A stretch of 64,000 nt of DNA from Rhinopomastus cyanomelas. Taxonomy: Eukaryota; Chordata; Aves; Bucerotiformes; Rhinopomastidae. Shown piece after piece: positions 36,582 through 48,045 of this stretch (position 1 is its first letter; the number at the start of each line of letters is the position of its first letter). Location of the stretch: NCBI GenBank assembly GCA_013400115.1, contig VXBP01001155.1:372001-436000 (forward strand). Reading direction: 5' to 3'. The notes under the pieces are model-generated. The model did not search any database, was not told where the DNA came from, and worked only from the letters and a program-made list of their open reading frames with translations. The position numbers were made by a program, and so were the translations under genes.

Positions 36582-38053
36582 AACAATCATTAATAAATTA
36601 ACGTTTTTGTCACAGGCTCTGCAGTATCCAGTTTAATCAAAACTACATAAATGCTTCCTTCCTCACAAAGACAGACTTGCTCCTTGCCCCACCCTTTCAA
36701 AAATTTGCCCTGGGTGACTACATTGTCTCTGTTTTTGACATACTAGATAATGCCAAAACAATAAAGCTGTATGTACTGTAGCTGTTAAATAGTTTAACCA
36801 GGAGATTAATCTTGTGGATTATAAAGCCTGAAGAACAAAGGAGAAGCTGACACTGAATATGAATTTGTGACATTTGTCGATTTTCGTTTAGCAGAGGCGA
36901 CGTGCTTGAGCTGAGCCATGATCCGTACTGCAATGCACTGGAGAGTAATTGCCTTCAAGATAATAAGCTCTCTTCTCAGCGTGGATGCTGAATGGTGGAG
37001 AAAAGTGACAATTTAGCTCCTTTCTCGTGTGGGTATATCAACAGAAGTAAGCCTCTCCCTCCCAGCTGTCAGCAAAGGTAAATTTTTTCCAAGATGTATT
37101 CATTTGTGATTCTTCACAGATTTTTCCACTCTGGTTCTGCTTCACTGGAGAGCTCGCTAGTGGTAGGAAGGATGGAGCGAGAAGACTATTGTAAGTCTGC
37201 AGGCAAATTATGTGGAGACAAAAATGAGCAGCTTTTTCAAAGCATTCCAACTTTTTAATTATCCCTTTGGGTTGATGGGTTAGAGAAATTGCCTAGTGCT
37301 TTGTGGAGTTACCCACATCATGTCCAGGGCTGAGAGGAGTCTGTATTGGTGCCAGCAACTGCTGTACGGATAATATTGCTGCACAGGTCTAGGTAGTACC
37401 CTTGTATTGTTCCAGACTCCACCATATACACCCACTAGAGCTGCTCTTAATGGGGAATTCTGCTGCAGCTGAGGAATTTGAGCCCTTGGAAGGTTCAGCC
37501 TTGTCTCTTTCTTTTGAAATAACACCAGTATTAAACTTAAACAAAGCAAGAAAATCCTGATACTTTTAACAGTGAAGCAAAACATCTATTAATGTCTGAG
37601 TTCCATGTGCAAATACTTCATTCTTCACTTTTCAGTCAGCAGCATCTCTCTTAAATGTTTAAAGGGAACCAAGAAAGGGAATGCTGAATGTTACGCTCTC
37701 GATGCAAGACAGCCCTACATCTGAATTTACACAAAATAGGCAGCAATGTGCTCAGTCTCTGGGAACTGTGGCACACAACCCAAGAGCTGCCTTTCACACA
37801 AGGGACCCTTTGATCATTTGTCTGTACCTCAGTTTTCACCTTCCTAAATGGTTAATGATGAATTTTTTCTCATCCTTCTCCAAAAGAAAATGTCGAGACT
37901 CACCAAAGACAGAGCCTGGTGACTTGATGTAGGTGAAGGCACTGTTCAGTGACAAAGGCAGATTTTGCAGTTCTGGTGAATGATTTCCTTTTCTGTTATA
38001 TTTTCATAGTAATTTGTTTGATTCTCAAGCAGCAGTACACAGAGAGTGTTCAA
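36582..38053. other. Intergenic, nothing recognised
   Basis: No gene or repeat recognised. Confidence 0.4.
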
Positions 38054-38610
38054 TAGAATCACAGAATGGTTGGGGTTGGAATCATAGAATCATCAGGGAT
38101 TGGAAGGGACCTCAAAAGATCATCTAGTCCAATCCCCATGCCACAGCAGGATTGCCCAGACCAAGTCATACAGTCAGTCTAGGTTAGAGAGGGACATTTA
38201 AAAGTTGTGAAGTCCAACTCTCCTGCAGTGAGCAGAGACATCTTTAACTAAATCAGGTTGCTGAGAGCCCCATCCAACCTGATTCTGCATGTTTCCAGGG
38301 ATGGGACTTCTACCATCAATCCGGACAACATGTTCCGGTGTTTTACCAACCTCACTGTAAAACAAATCTTCCTTATGTCTAGTCCAACTCCATCTTTTTT
38401 TAGTTTAGAGCTGCTGTTCTATGTCCTGTTAGAATCAGCCCTGCTAATATGACTGTGCCCATCATTCTTGTAAGCCCCTTTTAATTACTGAAAGGCCACA
38501 ACATCATCTCCCAGGAGACATTTTTCCTCTAGGCTGAATAACCCCATCTGTCTCAGCCTTTCCTCACAGGAGAGGAATTCCACCTCTTTGATCATTTCTT
38601 TATCTTAGTA
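38054..38610 (-). mobile_element. Older CR1 interrupted by a younger CR1
   Basis: ATAGAATCACAGAATGGTTGG opens the reversed end of an older subfamily. After the insert it resumes at about 38174 with TTTAAAAGTTGTGAAGTCC, CTGCAGTGAGCAGAGACATC, AATCAGGTTGCTGAGAGCC, CATGTTTCCAGGGATGGG, CCAACCTCACTGTAAAAC, TACTGAAAGGCCACAACATC and GCCTTTCCTCACAGGAGAGG. It belongs to a different, more diverged lineage from the CCAATCCC-type copies. Confidence 0.9.
38082..38173 (-). mobile_element. Young CR1 3' end nested in an older CR1
   Basis: TCATAGAATCATCAGGGATTG, TCAAAAGATCATCTAGTCC, CACAGCAGGATTGCCCAGAC, ending near CATACAG. The flanks GGTTGGAA (left) and GGTTAGAG (right) look like a decayed target duplication. 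Confidence 0.88.
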
Positions 38611-41600
38611 TGAAAACTCCAATGCTGAAGATAGGTTCTTCATGACATTTACATTTCTGTATTTACCCCTCCCTACAGCTGGAGGATGTGCAGCTATTAC
38701 CATATTACTGCATCATCCACTTCACTTGGGCCCGAAAAGCTACCTTGACTTGAGAAACCTCTTACTAAAGATTTGCCAGTACTGGGACACTATTGGAAAT
38801 ACTCCAAGTATTTACAAACTGACATTTCCTAGAAAGAATACTTCAGTGAAATACTCCCAACCAGCTTGACTAAGAAACTCAGATGCTCTATCAGTAACTC
38901 CTTCCTCACCTGTGCTGGAAGTGAGGTTAAACCTGGTCTCTTCAACCAAAAAAAGGGCAATTGGATGATGACATAAAACCTTGGATTGTTCAGTAAAGCC
39001 TGCAGGACAGATTCACCTTTCTATCTCAGAACACAAAAACTAGCAAGCAGACATTCAGTGGCAGAACACTCTTTGCAGAAAGAGATTGTACCTGATCAGA
39101 GGTACAATTGTCACCTTTGTATCTGTGGATGATGTTAAGACAAAGTACAATGAGGAAAAGCAGAGAAATCAGCTAGCAAATTATTAAAAGCAAGCAAAGA
39201 GCTGAAAAGAAAAGGTATTACTTTCCATCAGAACTGAATGAGGTGTGTATTCAATCCGACAAGATGCAAGTGCAAGCGGTGACCTGCTCACCTCTTTCCT
39301 GAGCATCTGTTGTTGCTCACCGTTAAAAGCCAAGTTACTAAATTGGATGAACCTTTGATCTGACTCAATGCAAGGAGAGACAAAATTGTGTAGATCTGCT
39401 GTGGGAGGGAAGGTGTTGGTTTGCTATAGGACAGTAAGTGAGAGGGTGGTGCTGTGCTTTTCCAGTATAGTTTGGATAGAGGTGGCACTACTTTTAGCTT
39501 ATCTATATGACTCTTCTGCTCAATGCTAGAAGTGCTAGCAGTGCATTAATTCCCTCACAAGATTGCTGACGAATGATTACGGCAGTTGCTACTCTTACTG
39601 TTATTCTTGCCTCTCCAATGTGATACCTTCCCTCTCTGGTGCTGAGTCACAAAGGACCCTACTGCACAACCTTGGTTACCGAAAGAGAATTGTTTTGTTC
39701 AGGCCATAAAATCTCATCCTAAGAGGAAAATCTCCTGGGTCAATCGCCTGAGCTACACCAGTAAAAAGGGCTCCTTCAAAGATATCCTTGCTTCATTACT
39801 CTGTCAATGCTATCTCAAAGGTGAATTGCCCCTTCTGAAAAAGAGAAGTTTTAACATGTGCTCCCCATTTATGCAGTAATCATGTCACCATTTCCCATTT
39901 ACTGTCAGCCCTGTGGGTTAAGTGCTTGTTCCATTCCGACGCAAACAGCTGCCATTCACTCTGGATGTGTCAGAAACTCTATCCGGAAAACGATTTTAAT
40001 AGTGGCTTTGTTGTTTCTACAACAGAATTGAATCACTGAAGTGCATGGGTGATGGGCTGCTATTTATTCCTCTTCACCTTGCTGTGAAACTTTCTAGCCT
40101 CTTGTCAAGTGTAAAACTTTTCAGATGCCTCCAGGGGATGGCTGAGCATGTGAGCAGCTGCGTTCTGGGATCTGCAGCTCTTGGGTGCCCTGATTTCGTT
40201 TGCTTAGAGGTTATGCTCACTGGCACATTTTCCAAGGTCTGTTGTTTTGATTTTTCCAAATGTGTTCTGGTAATTCCATAGACTGCATTCAAATACGTGG
40301 TAAAGACTTCTGCCTGGTATATAAGGTTCAAACAGATAGAGATCAGACAGTACAATAGGATAATGCAGAAACTTTCTTTTAAACACAGAAAACTACATCT
40401 CCTTTTTATTTCTGTTTTACTTTAACAGATACTGGCCACTTAATGATTATGCAGCTGTTTACCGTTATTATTCAGTGAGCCATTACAGCACAAAAGGGCT
40501 TTCTTTGGAGCCACTGGAAAATGGTGCTGCATCACAAAAACCGAAGTGCACGTCCTGCTCAGGAGCTTCGAGAAGGCAGGTTAAAAAACGTCTCAGTGCT
40601 CCTCAGCTTTTCTCTGGAGGCATTCGCTCCTCTAACATAAACTCAGGTCAAAAAGTGTTTCACAGAGAGTGATGCTGCTGTGCTACTAGTCAACATTTTA
40701 GTATTCAGAGTATCCCATCTTCACAGAAAAATCCAGGGAAAAAGTCCTAAATTTTGAGCTAACCCTTCAGAAAACAAAGCCTGTTGTATACTCTGTAGAT
40801 GAGTGTGTGTCACTCTGCTTGAGAGAAGACAGACCACAACACTAATAATTTTTGATCATATTTGAATGTCATTATATTTTGGGAATAGAAGTGAATGTTA
40901 GAAATATGTTGATCTTTTTTCCAGAAGTCTTCTTATTGGAAATAAATTTAAAGTTCCCACCAGGCAAGGAAAGGCCTTCTGTGTCTATATGTTTTACATA
41001 TACGTATGGCCACACTGAGTCGCCAGGGGTACTTCACTGATGTCAAAGTGCATATTTTACATACCATCAAAAACCAGACTGTTCTAGCTGTTATTTCAGC
41101 TAAAATAACCTTCATTCTTCTTACTGTGTTTTGAGGAGGTCAGGCTGGAGAATGTAATCACCTTAGGAAATTAGCTGTCTTCTGCATAGACCTGGGTAGC
41201 CTGGTCTGGGACAGTTTTAAATGTCTTTAGTTCCCCGTGCTAATGCATTGGATAGACCTCACTGCAATGAAGTGTTAATGGAGTGACCAAGGTCAATGAA
41301 TTCTGTGGCAGTAGGCAAAGACAAAAAGAGGACTTCACTACAGGATCCTCTAGGGCAGTGCATGCTCTCACTTCTTACATGATGACATAGTAATAGCTGG
41401 GAAGGTCACTACTCAAACTTTTGTTCTAAATTCCCTTTGGTCTCTTTGCACACAAACCCCTGCTGTCAAGCATTGCTTATCTAATCAGTTTATATGTGGC
41501 CATGCATAATTTATTGTAGGATCTTATTCACATAAGTGCTCTCCGAAGAAACAGGATAAAGTCAGTGAGGAGAGCAGCTGTATAGAACTTTTCTCTGGAA

Positions 41601-41987
41601 AAAAACAGTGAACACATTATCTTATTAAAATCTGAGAGTTCCTTGGTCTACATTTCATTATTTCCATTAGCTTGGCTTTCCGTAACTACATTACCCTTGT
41701 TACGCAAATCAAACTCCCACTGACATTGATAAGATCTTACAAGTTAGAGACTGAAGAAGCCTACGAGGTACTGCAGCCTGATGACGCAGGACAAGTCATA
41801 AAATTACTTATTGGAGAAAAGCCACCTAAAGGATTGAACCTGCCCTTTCAAGGGTAATTCACATCAAATAAAATCAGCCTCTGTTACTGTAGTATTTATA
41901 AGCTTTAAGATCAGTGACTTGTTTTCTGATAGAAATCTTCATAAAAATATTAATAATACAGGTTTTTGTAGTAGCAAAACCATAGTA
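38611..41987. other. Intergenic, nothing recognised
   Basis: 3.4 kb without recognisable repeats or genes. Short open frames only. Confidence 0.4.
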
Positions 41988-42269
41988 TCATGGAATCATA
42001 GAATCATTAGATATTGGGAGGAACCTCGAAAGATCATCTAGTCCAATCCTCCTGACACAGCAGGATCACCTAGACAAAGTCACACAGGAACACATCCAGG
42101 CAGGTCTGAAACTTCTCCAGAGGAGACTCCACGACCTCCTTGGACGGCCTGTTCCAGTGTTCTGTCACCCTCACGAGGAAGAAATTCCTTCTGATATTTA
42201 TGTGGAACCTCCTATGTTCCAGCTTACACCCACTGCTCCTTGTCCTATCACTAGATGACATTGAGAAGA
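41988..42269 (-). mobile_element. CR1 copy, about 0.28 kb
   Basis: TCATGGAATCATAGAATCATT at the 3' end (two octamers), then TCGAAAGATCATCTAGTCC, CACACAGGAACACATCCAGG, GAAGAAATTCCTTCTGATAT and CCTTGTCCTATCACTAGATG. Ends at TTGAGAAGAT. Confidence 0.94.
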
Positions 42270-43048
42270 TGTGGTCTTACTGGGTTCTTCAGAGCTGTTA
42301 GAATAATTCTTATGAGCACTAAATAATACTAAGCAAAGTGAAATAATACTAAGTTTCTGAAAGGCAGAGTAGGATAGATATTCAGATCTTTTTTGCAATG
42401 ACAACTTTTGTGACTTGAAGTCCTACATTCTGATTTCTAACCTTTATCCAATGTGCAATTGTGCAACTCTCTTTTAGGCTGTTTTGCTCTTGGGATGTTT
42501 ATACATGGGAACCCTAGTGTTAGAGTAGAGAAAGCCGTTCCACCAGCATGATGTCTTAATTCAGTATCATGGTACAGCTGGGACATCATACACTACTCAG
42601 GAACTTGAAGGCACCTCAGTTTTAGTAGCCACAGTAACTAGTTTTCTTAAATAAACAGTTTAAAACTAGAAGCAAAACACAAAGAGGAAAGTAATATTGT
42701 AACAATAAGCCCGCTCTATATCCTCCTTACAAAAAATCCACCTTCTCAACTGTGAGTGGATCGAACAGGTCAATTTTGTGCACATAACACAAAAAGGCAC
42801 CACGTCTGCCTTACCTCTGGAAAAATATTTTTATTTGGCCATCAATCCTCAGTGGTCCCCTACACTAAGGCTAATAAAAAATAACGTTAATTGCCTTGGA
42901 GCTGGAAGTTTCCATCCTCACAGTTTATGGCTGTCTATAGTCCCTTCACAGTGTATGGATATTTACTACAGATTTCATATCTTATCTCAAACCATTCTTC
43001 ATTCTTTCTCTAATAGCTGCAGCCAGGATAATCTATCATGCTGATGCT
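42270..43048. other. Intergenic, nothing recognised
   Basis: No gene or repeat recognised. Confidence 0.45.
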
Positions 43049-43250
43049 AAGGAACTTCTTCACAGCAAGGGTGACAGAGCACTGGAACAGGCTGCCCAGG
43101 GGGGTTGTGGAGTCTCCTTCTCTGGAGATGTTTAAAACCTGGACATGTTCCTGTGGAACTTGGTCTAGGTGATCCTGCTGTGGCAGGGGGATTGGACTAG
43201 ATGATCTTTCGAGGTCCCTTCCAATCCCTAATGATTCTATGATTGTGTGA
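43049..43250 (+). mobile_element. CR1 3' end, about 0.2 kb
   Basis: AAGGAACTTCTTCACAGCAAG, ACTGGAACAGGCTGCCCAG, GATCCTGCTGTGGCAGG, GATGATCTTTCGAGGTCCC, ending ATGATTCTATGATTGTGTGA. Nearly consensus 3' half. Confidence 0.95.
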
Positions 43251-46200
43251 CAAATCATTACAAAATATCTCCATCAACCACCATGCTGATGTTAAAAGAA
43301 ATGTATCCTGAGAAATAATCGCCAATTTTCATGTTGATATCTCCCTACATAGGCACATCTCCTTTTCTCACTCTACTGCAGCTTTTTCCCATTTAACAAG
43401 TTATGTAAAAAAGTTTCAACAATTTATCTGATGCTTGAGCTGCAGTTATTTATAATTATGGAATATTCTTGGGTGTTTGTTTAAAGTGTGCTGGAGAGCT
43501 GCTGGTTTTATTTCTTTCTGGTAGGCAGCTCATTACTTCATAAATCTGTGACTGAATGGGAATTGTGGCTGGGGAGCAACTGCGCTGCTTCATGCATCAT
43601 GACCAAGTGTGTGTGGGAGTCAGGAACAGCACCTCTCTGGACCAGCTGCTCCATCCATCTGCAGCTGGGTCTAGGTACAGTGATCTACGGTCAAGATCTG
43701 CGTTGGGAGTATTTTTATAGCTGTTTTATAGCAGCTGGTGTGAATGGCAGTAGAAAAATGAACTATCAACTTCCTAACCATCGGGAACAAGCTAAGAGAG
43801 AAAAATAAGCGTAAAAATTAGCACATTTTTGTTCATATTATAAAAGACAGTCTTTCAAGTTCAGTTTCTCAGAAGAGCTACTCTAAGTCTACATATTTAT
43901 TGGTTTGTCACTCAGCTGAAAATTTGCTTCATATGAAAACTTGGCACACAAGTATATCCGAGGAGCAAATTATATTCATAATTTCAGATGTTTTTATGTC
44001 CTCTTAAAACTGAAAAATAACCATTTAAAAAGGAAATGTGACTTAAAGCTGGTCTAGTTTTGCCACTTTTATTGAGAAAAATATGGGTATGTGATCAAAA
44101 GCAGTTATTTTTAAAATCCAGGTAGAGTGAGATTTCTTGTCAAATATTGAGTTTATCCTTCCAGTCTGTGTGGAATTCAGCCTATGGTAGCATCAACTTA
44201 AACTGTATCAACAAAAGGGCCAAATTCAGCTTGCTCTATGTTTACTACAGAGAATGATTTTTTGTTGTTATTATCCAAGTATCAGCAAAATATCATGAAG
44301 ATATTTGTACAACTTTGGAGTTTAATTTTTATTTTAAATAATCATGAGGTATCTCAGGTTTTTGGTATCATATCTGCAGCTTTCCTGGAGGCAGCTTTGT
44401 TTAGTGTGTCTCTGCAGCTCCTGCCACAGGAAATATTGCCATCATATATAAATCTCCCTTGTAATACATCCATCATACAGCAATGCAACATGACAGAGAA
44501 CGTGAGACTGATGGCTTTTCTTATCAGAGATTTTTTAAAATTAGCTCAGTGATTATTTAGGCTTTCATTACAGAAAACACAGAGAGCAGTCAAAGAAGAG
44601 AAAGACCGGTGCTTCCACTGGAGGTGACTGGGAAGAGAGCCCTTGACATCTCCTCTGCAGAATCCACTTCCATGCTGGAAGGCAAGAAGCATTCATTTGC
44701 CTTTCAGATCCGCCTTCTCTTTAGAAATAGTCATGACATTTCCTCAGAAAAATAATGTCTTGCATACAGCAACTTACACAGAGTTCTCAAGATGTATTTG
44801 TCAAGAAGATACTACCTGGAAAGCAAAATGACTTCAGTCTGTGGTTTTTTTCCTTGAAAATGCATTGGCTGAACAGAGTGTCCCTTGCTACGCTTAGGCT
44901 CTCTTTCAGAAGAGAAGAGTTCCCTGCTCACGAACAATGGGCATGTAATTGCCAAGTCCTCTCTTGTCCATTCTCACTTGTGCATTGTGTCAAAGGAGAA
45001 TTAAAATTCTCCCAGCACTGGCAATGCCCACATTGTCACAGTGTGCTTCTTACCACAGTGAATGTGGCGCTGTCCATTTAATGGAATGATCTTCCTAAAA
45101 TATTGACAACACAATACTGTTCCTGAACCTTCCATATGGACATGCTTAGTGTCTTACTAGTTCCTCTGGTCTGGTTTAAAGAAACACAGTGCGTTTAGTG
45201 GTCTGATCAAGCACCAGAGACAACATTTTGTTCACATGAAAAATAAATTCAAAATTCCTTTTTGCTTCTTGAACAGAATTTTTCCTCAATGTGACTGCAG
45301 AAAGGTGGTGAGGACAGGCTGATTGGAAACAGAGAACGTGAGATAGGGACACCAAAGTAGGAAATGTCCTGGGGAACTCTCTGGCACTCCTTTGTCAGAA
45401 TCTGACTTACCTGAGCCTTTTGCATTGTTCTGGTTTATGTTTGTCCTTTAGCTTTTAAACTCACTTGAAACTTTGATGCCATTTAAGAGGATATATATAT
45501 TTTTTCGCATTTATGCCACTTGTATCTGCTGTGTTTCTTCAGAAAAACTTAGTACAATAAATTTTCTCCTTAAAAAAAAAATCAAATTGCACTTACATAA
45601 TTTAGAACTAAATTATTAATTACATTTCATACTGAGTATTTTGCATCAGTCTAAAGTAATAATGCTGTAGCCAAAATGAAGCAGCATAGAACTCTCAGAC
45701 AGGTCCATTACAGTCTCACCAGGCTGATTCTGGATACAGGTAACTAAGAGTACACAGGACCTGCAAAGGATAGCTGTTCTGGGAAAGCCATAGGTTGGTT
45801 TTAAGGATTCAGGCCAGATCATGAACTGCTCAAAGGCAGAGCTGAATCCTTTCACACCAGCTGAGCTTCTAGCTGTTTCTGCTCAGAATGTTTTAATCCC
45901 TGCGTGATGGCGATGTGACTGCTAAAATCACCATGAAGATGCGAGAAAGGTGGGGGAAGGAGCAGGACATAGCCAGCTCTTAATCACATCCCCATTCAGG
46001 CACTGATAAGAAAATGGTAGAATCAAAATTATATTTCAAAATTCAGAACACTCATTTTAATATAAAATAAAGGAGACTGCATGAGGTACGAAAGAGTGCA
46101 ATCTGAAAAAATCAGCTGCTCTTTCATGGCCATACACAGATTAGAGCTAAAGAATTAGAAAATGCTACTGTATATTTGATGGGAAAACAGGTCTCTTTAG

Positions 46201-47226
46201 TGTTTTCTAGTCAGCAGTGACAGTCTGTCTTCCCTAAGCTTGGTGCAGAGGGTCAATTTGAATCCTCTGAAGTGCCAAGAGCTCCATCTGCTCTTCCATC
46301 TGAAATGGGAATATTTTTGCTCTTTTTTTTTTAATCTTGATTTGGTCTTTCGGTGTTTGTGTTAGAACACACAGCCCAGATGCCAATAATGAGGAAAATA
46401 TATTAAGTGATAAGGGAGAAAACAGAGAAATTAAAATGAATGAGGTAGGAAAATTGTAAATGGAAAATGGGATCTGATTGCAATATCCAGCCCAGGTGTG
46501 GCTGTGAATTAAAATGCTTTCCTGAGAGATTCCAACAGATATATCCCATAATCCTGCACATCTGGGAAAGTGTTGGTCAGGATAGTCCTGGAAGTTGTGC
46601 CAAAAACACCTTAAAGATACTCTACACAAAGATTCAACTTGCTATATATTCCAGCTGCTGTTTATTAGACATGCTTATGCTTTATGTATGCTAGCACACA
46701 AGAATTCTGTTACAGACAAAATTGTATCTATAGATTTAAATCCTTTGATTATCTATTCTGCTTAGGCTTTATTGAAGCATTTTTCTATGTTCACCCGGAG
46801 ATACAAGATTTCTTTAGTTGGAACCGAAGCATATGTAAATACCTATAGATACAAAACGTGCAAGGAATGCATTCATTTTCCTTAAAACAAATTTTAAAAG
46901 TAATTGCTTCTCCTCCAGAAAGAAATAAATACACAGGGATCTTTCACTTCTCTGTCTGCTTTGGTTTCACTGACATCTTGAGATTTTCTAAGTCCAGTCA
47001 TTTTGAAAAGTCGATATTCTGAGACTGAGAAATTATCTTTAGCAATTGTGCTACTAAGTTAAGTAGTCTTCAGTGTAGAACCATTGCTCGACAGACTTTG
47101 TTCTATACAAAAAGGCCATGGCCAAAGGCCATCAGAAAAAAAAATGTTCATATTAAACTAGCTTCTGTCAGGGAAAAAAATTCATAGCTGTGCAGCATCT
47201 GATAAGTATCAGTTAGTGCTTGTGAA
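43251..47226. other. Intergenic, nothing recognised
   Basis: About 4 kb of AT-rich DNA with no gene or repeat recognised; an oligo-A run lies near 45572. Confidence 0.4.
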
Positions 47227-47465
47227 AATGTAACCCCCTTTCCCTTCCCCTTTCCCTTTCCCTTTCCCTTTCCCTTTCCCTTTCCCTTTCCCTTTCCCTT
47301 CCCCTTCCCCCTTCTCCTTCCCCTTTGTCTTNCCTTTCCCTTTCCCTTTCCCTTCCCCTTCCCCCTTCTCCTTCCCCTTTGTCTTCCCCTTCCCCCTTCT
47401 CCTTCCCCTTTCCCTTCCCCTTCCCCCTTCTCCTTCCCCTTTCCCCTTCCCCTTCCCCATTCCCT
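47227..47465. repeat. TTTCCC-type polypyrimidine tract with higher-order units and an assembly N
   Basis: A nearly pure C/T strand of about 240 bases. The left third is a perfect TTTCCC hexamer array; the rest is built of recurring blocks made of CCTTCCCCCTTCTCC followed by TTCCCCTTTGTCTT. An N lies at 47332 at a block junction, so true length is uncertain. The opposite strand gives long spurious G/K/E-rich open frames. Such mirror-like purine/pyrimidine tracts can form triplex DNA. Confidence 0.95.
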
Positions 47466-47842
47466 TCCCCTCACTCTTCCCTGTCCAGTTAACAGGTGGT
47501 GACAAGTCCCAGGTGCTGGTGGTTGGTTGTGAGACAATTTGTGCAATGAAAAGAGTTCTCTTACACCTTCGAGCTATCAACAACTTCCCTTTGAACACCA
47601 GGTGTCACTGCAGTGATAGAAAATCTTAAAATGTTTTGTGGAATTGGTGAGCAAAGCAAGACTTGCTATTAAATATCAAAAAATAATTCCAGACATAGAG
47701 TAGCAATGAAAACAAAGTAAGTTTGTGGAGCTCCATAAAACAGAGTAGATGGCATAAGTATATAATTTTGAAAGAAAAGCTGGAGATAATATAGTTTTAA
47801 TTGTAACATACCATTAATATGATACTCTGGAACTAAACAGAA
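47466..47842. other. Intergenic, nothing recognised
   Basis: No gene or repeat recognised. Confidence 0.45.
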
Positions 47843-48045
47843 TCATAGAATCACTCAGGTTGGAAAAGACCTTTAAAATCATCAAGTCCAGCTGCTAAAC
47901 CCAACTGTCCCAAGCCCAGTGCTAAGCCATGTCCCCAAGCTCCGTATGTACGCAACTTTTGGACACACCCAGTGATGTTGTGTGAGAGACCTGTTCCAAT
48001 GCCTGATGACCTTTCAATAAAGAAGCTTTTTCTAACGTTTTACTA
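47843..48045 (-). mobile_element. CR1 3' end, older AAGTCCAG-type subfamily
   Basis: TCATAGAATCACTCAGGTTGG, AAAAGACCTTTAAAATCATC, AGTGCTAAGCCATGTCCCC, CCTGTTCCAATGCCTGATGA, TTCAATAAAGAAGC. Matches the 'ctcaggttggaaaagacc' class of avian CR1, distinct from most copies here. Confidence 0.85.

Noticed and set aside
47148..47598. Long G/K/E-rich open frames on the minus strand
   Set aside because: They are translations of the simple polypurine tract and include an N; no protein gene is implied.
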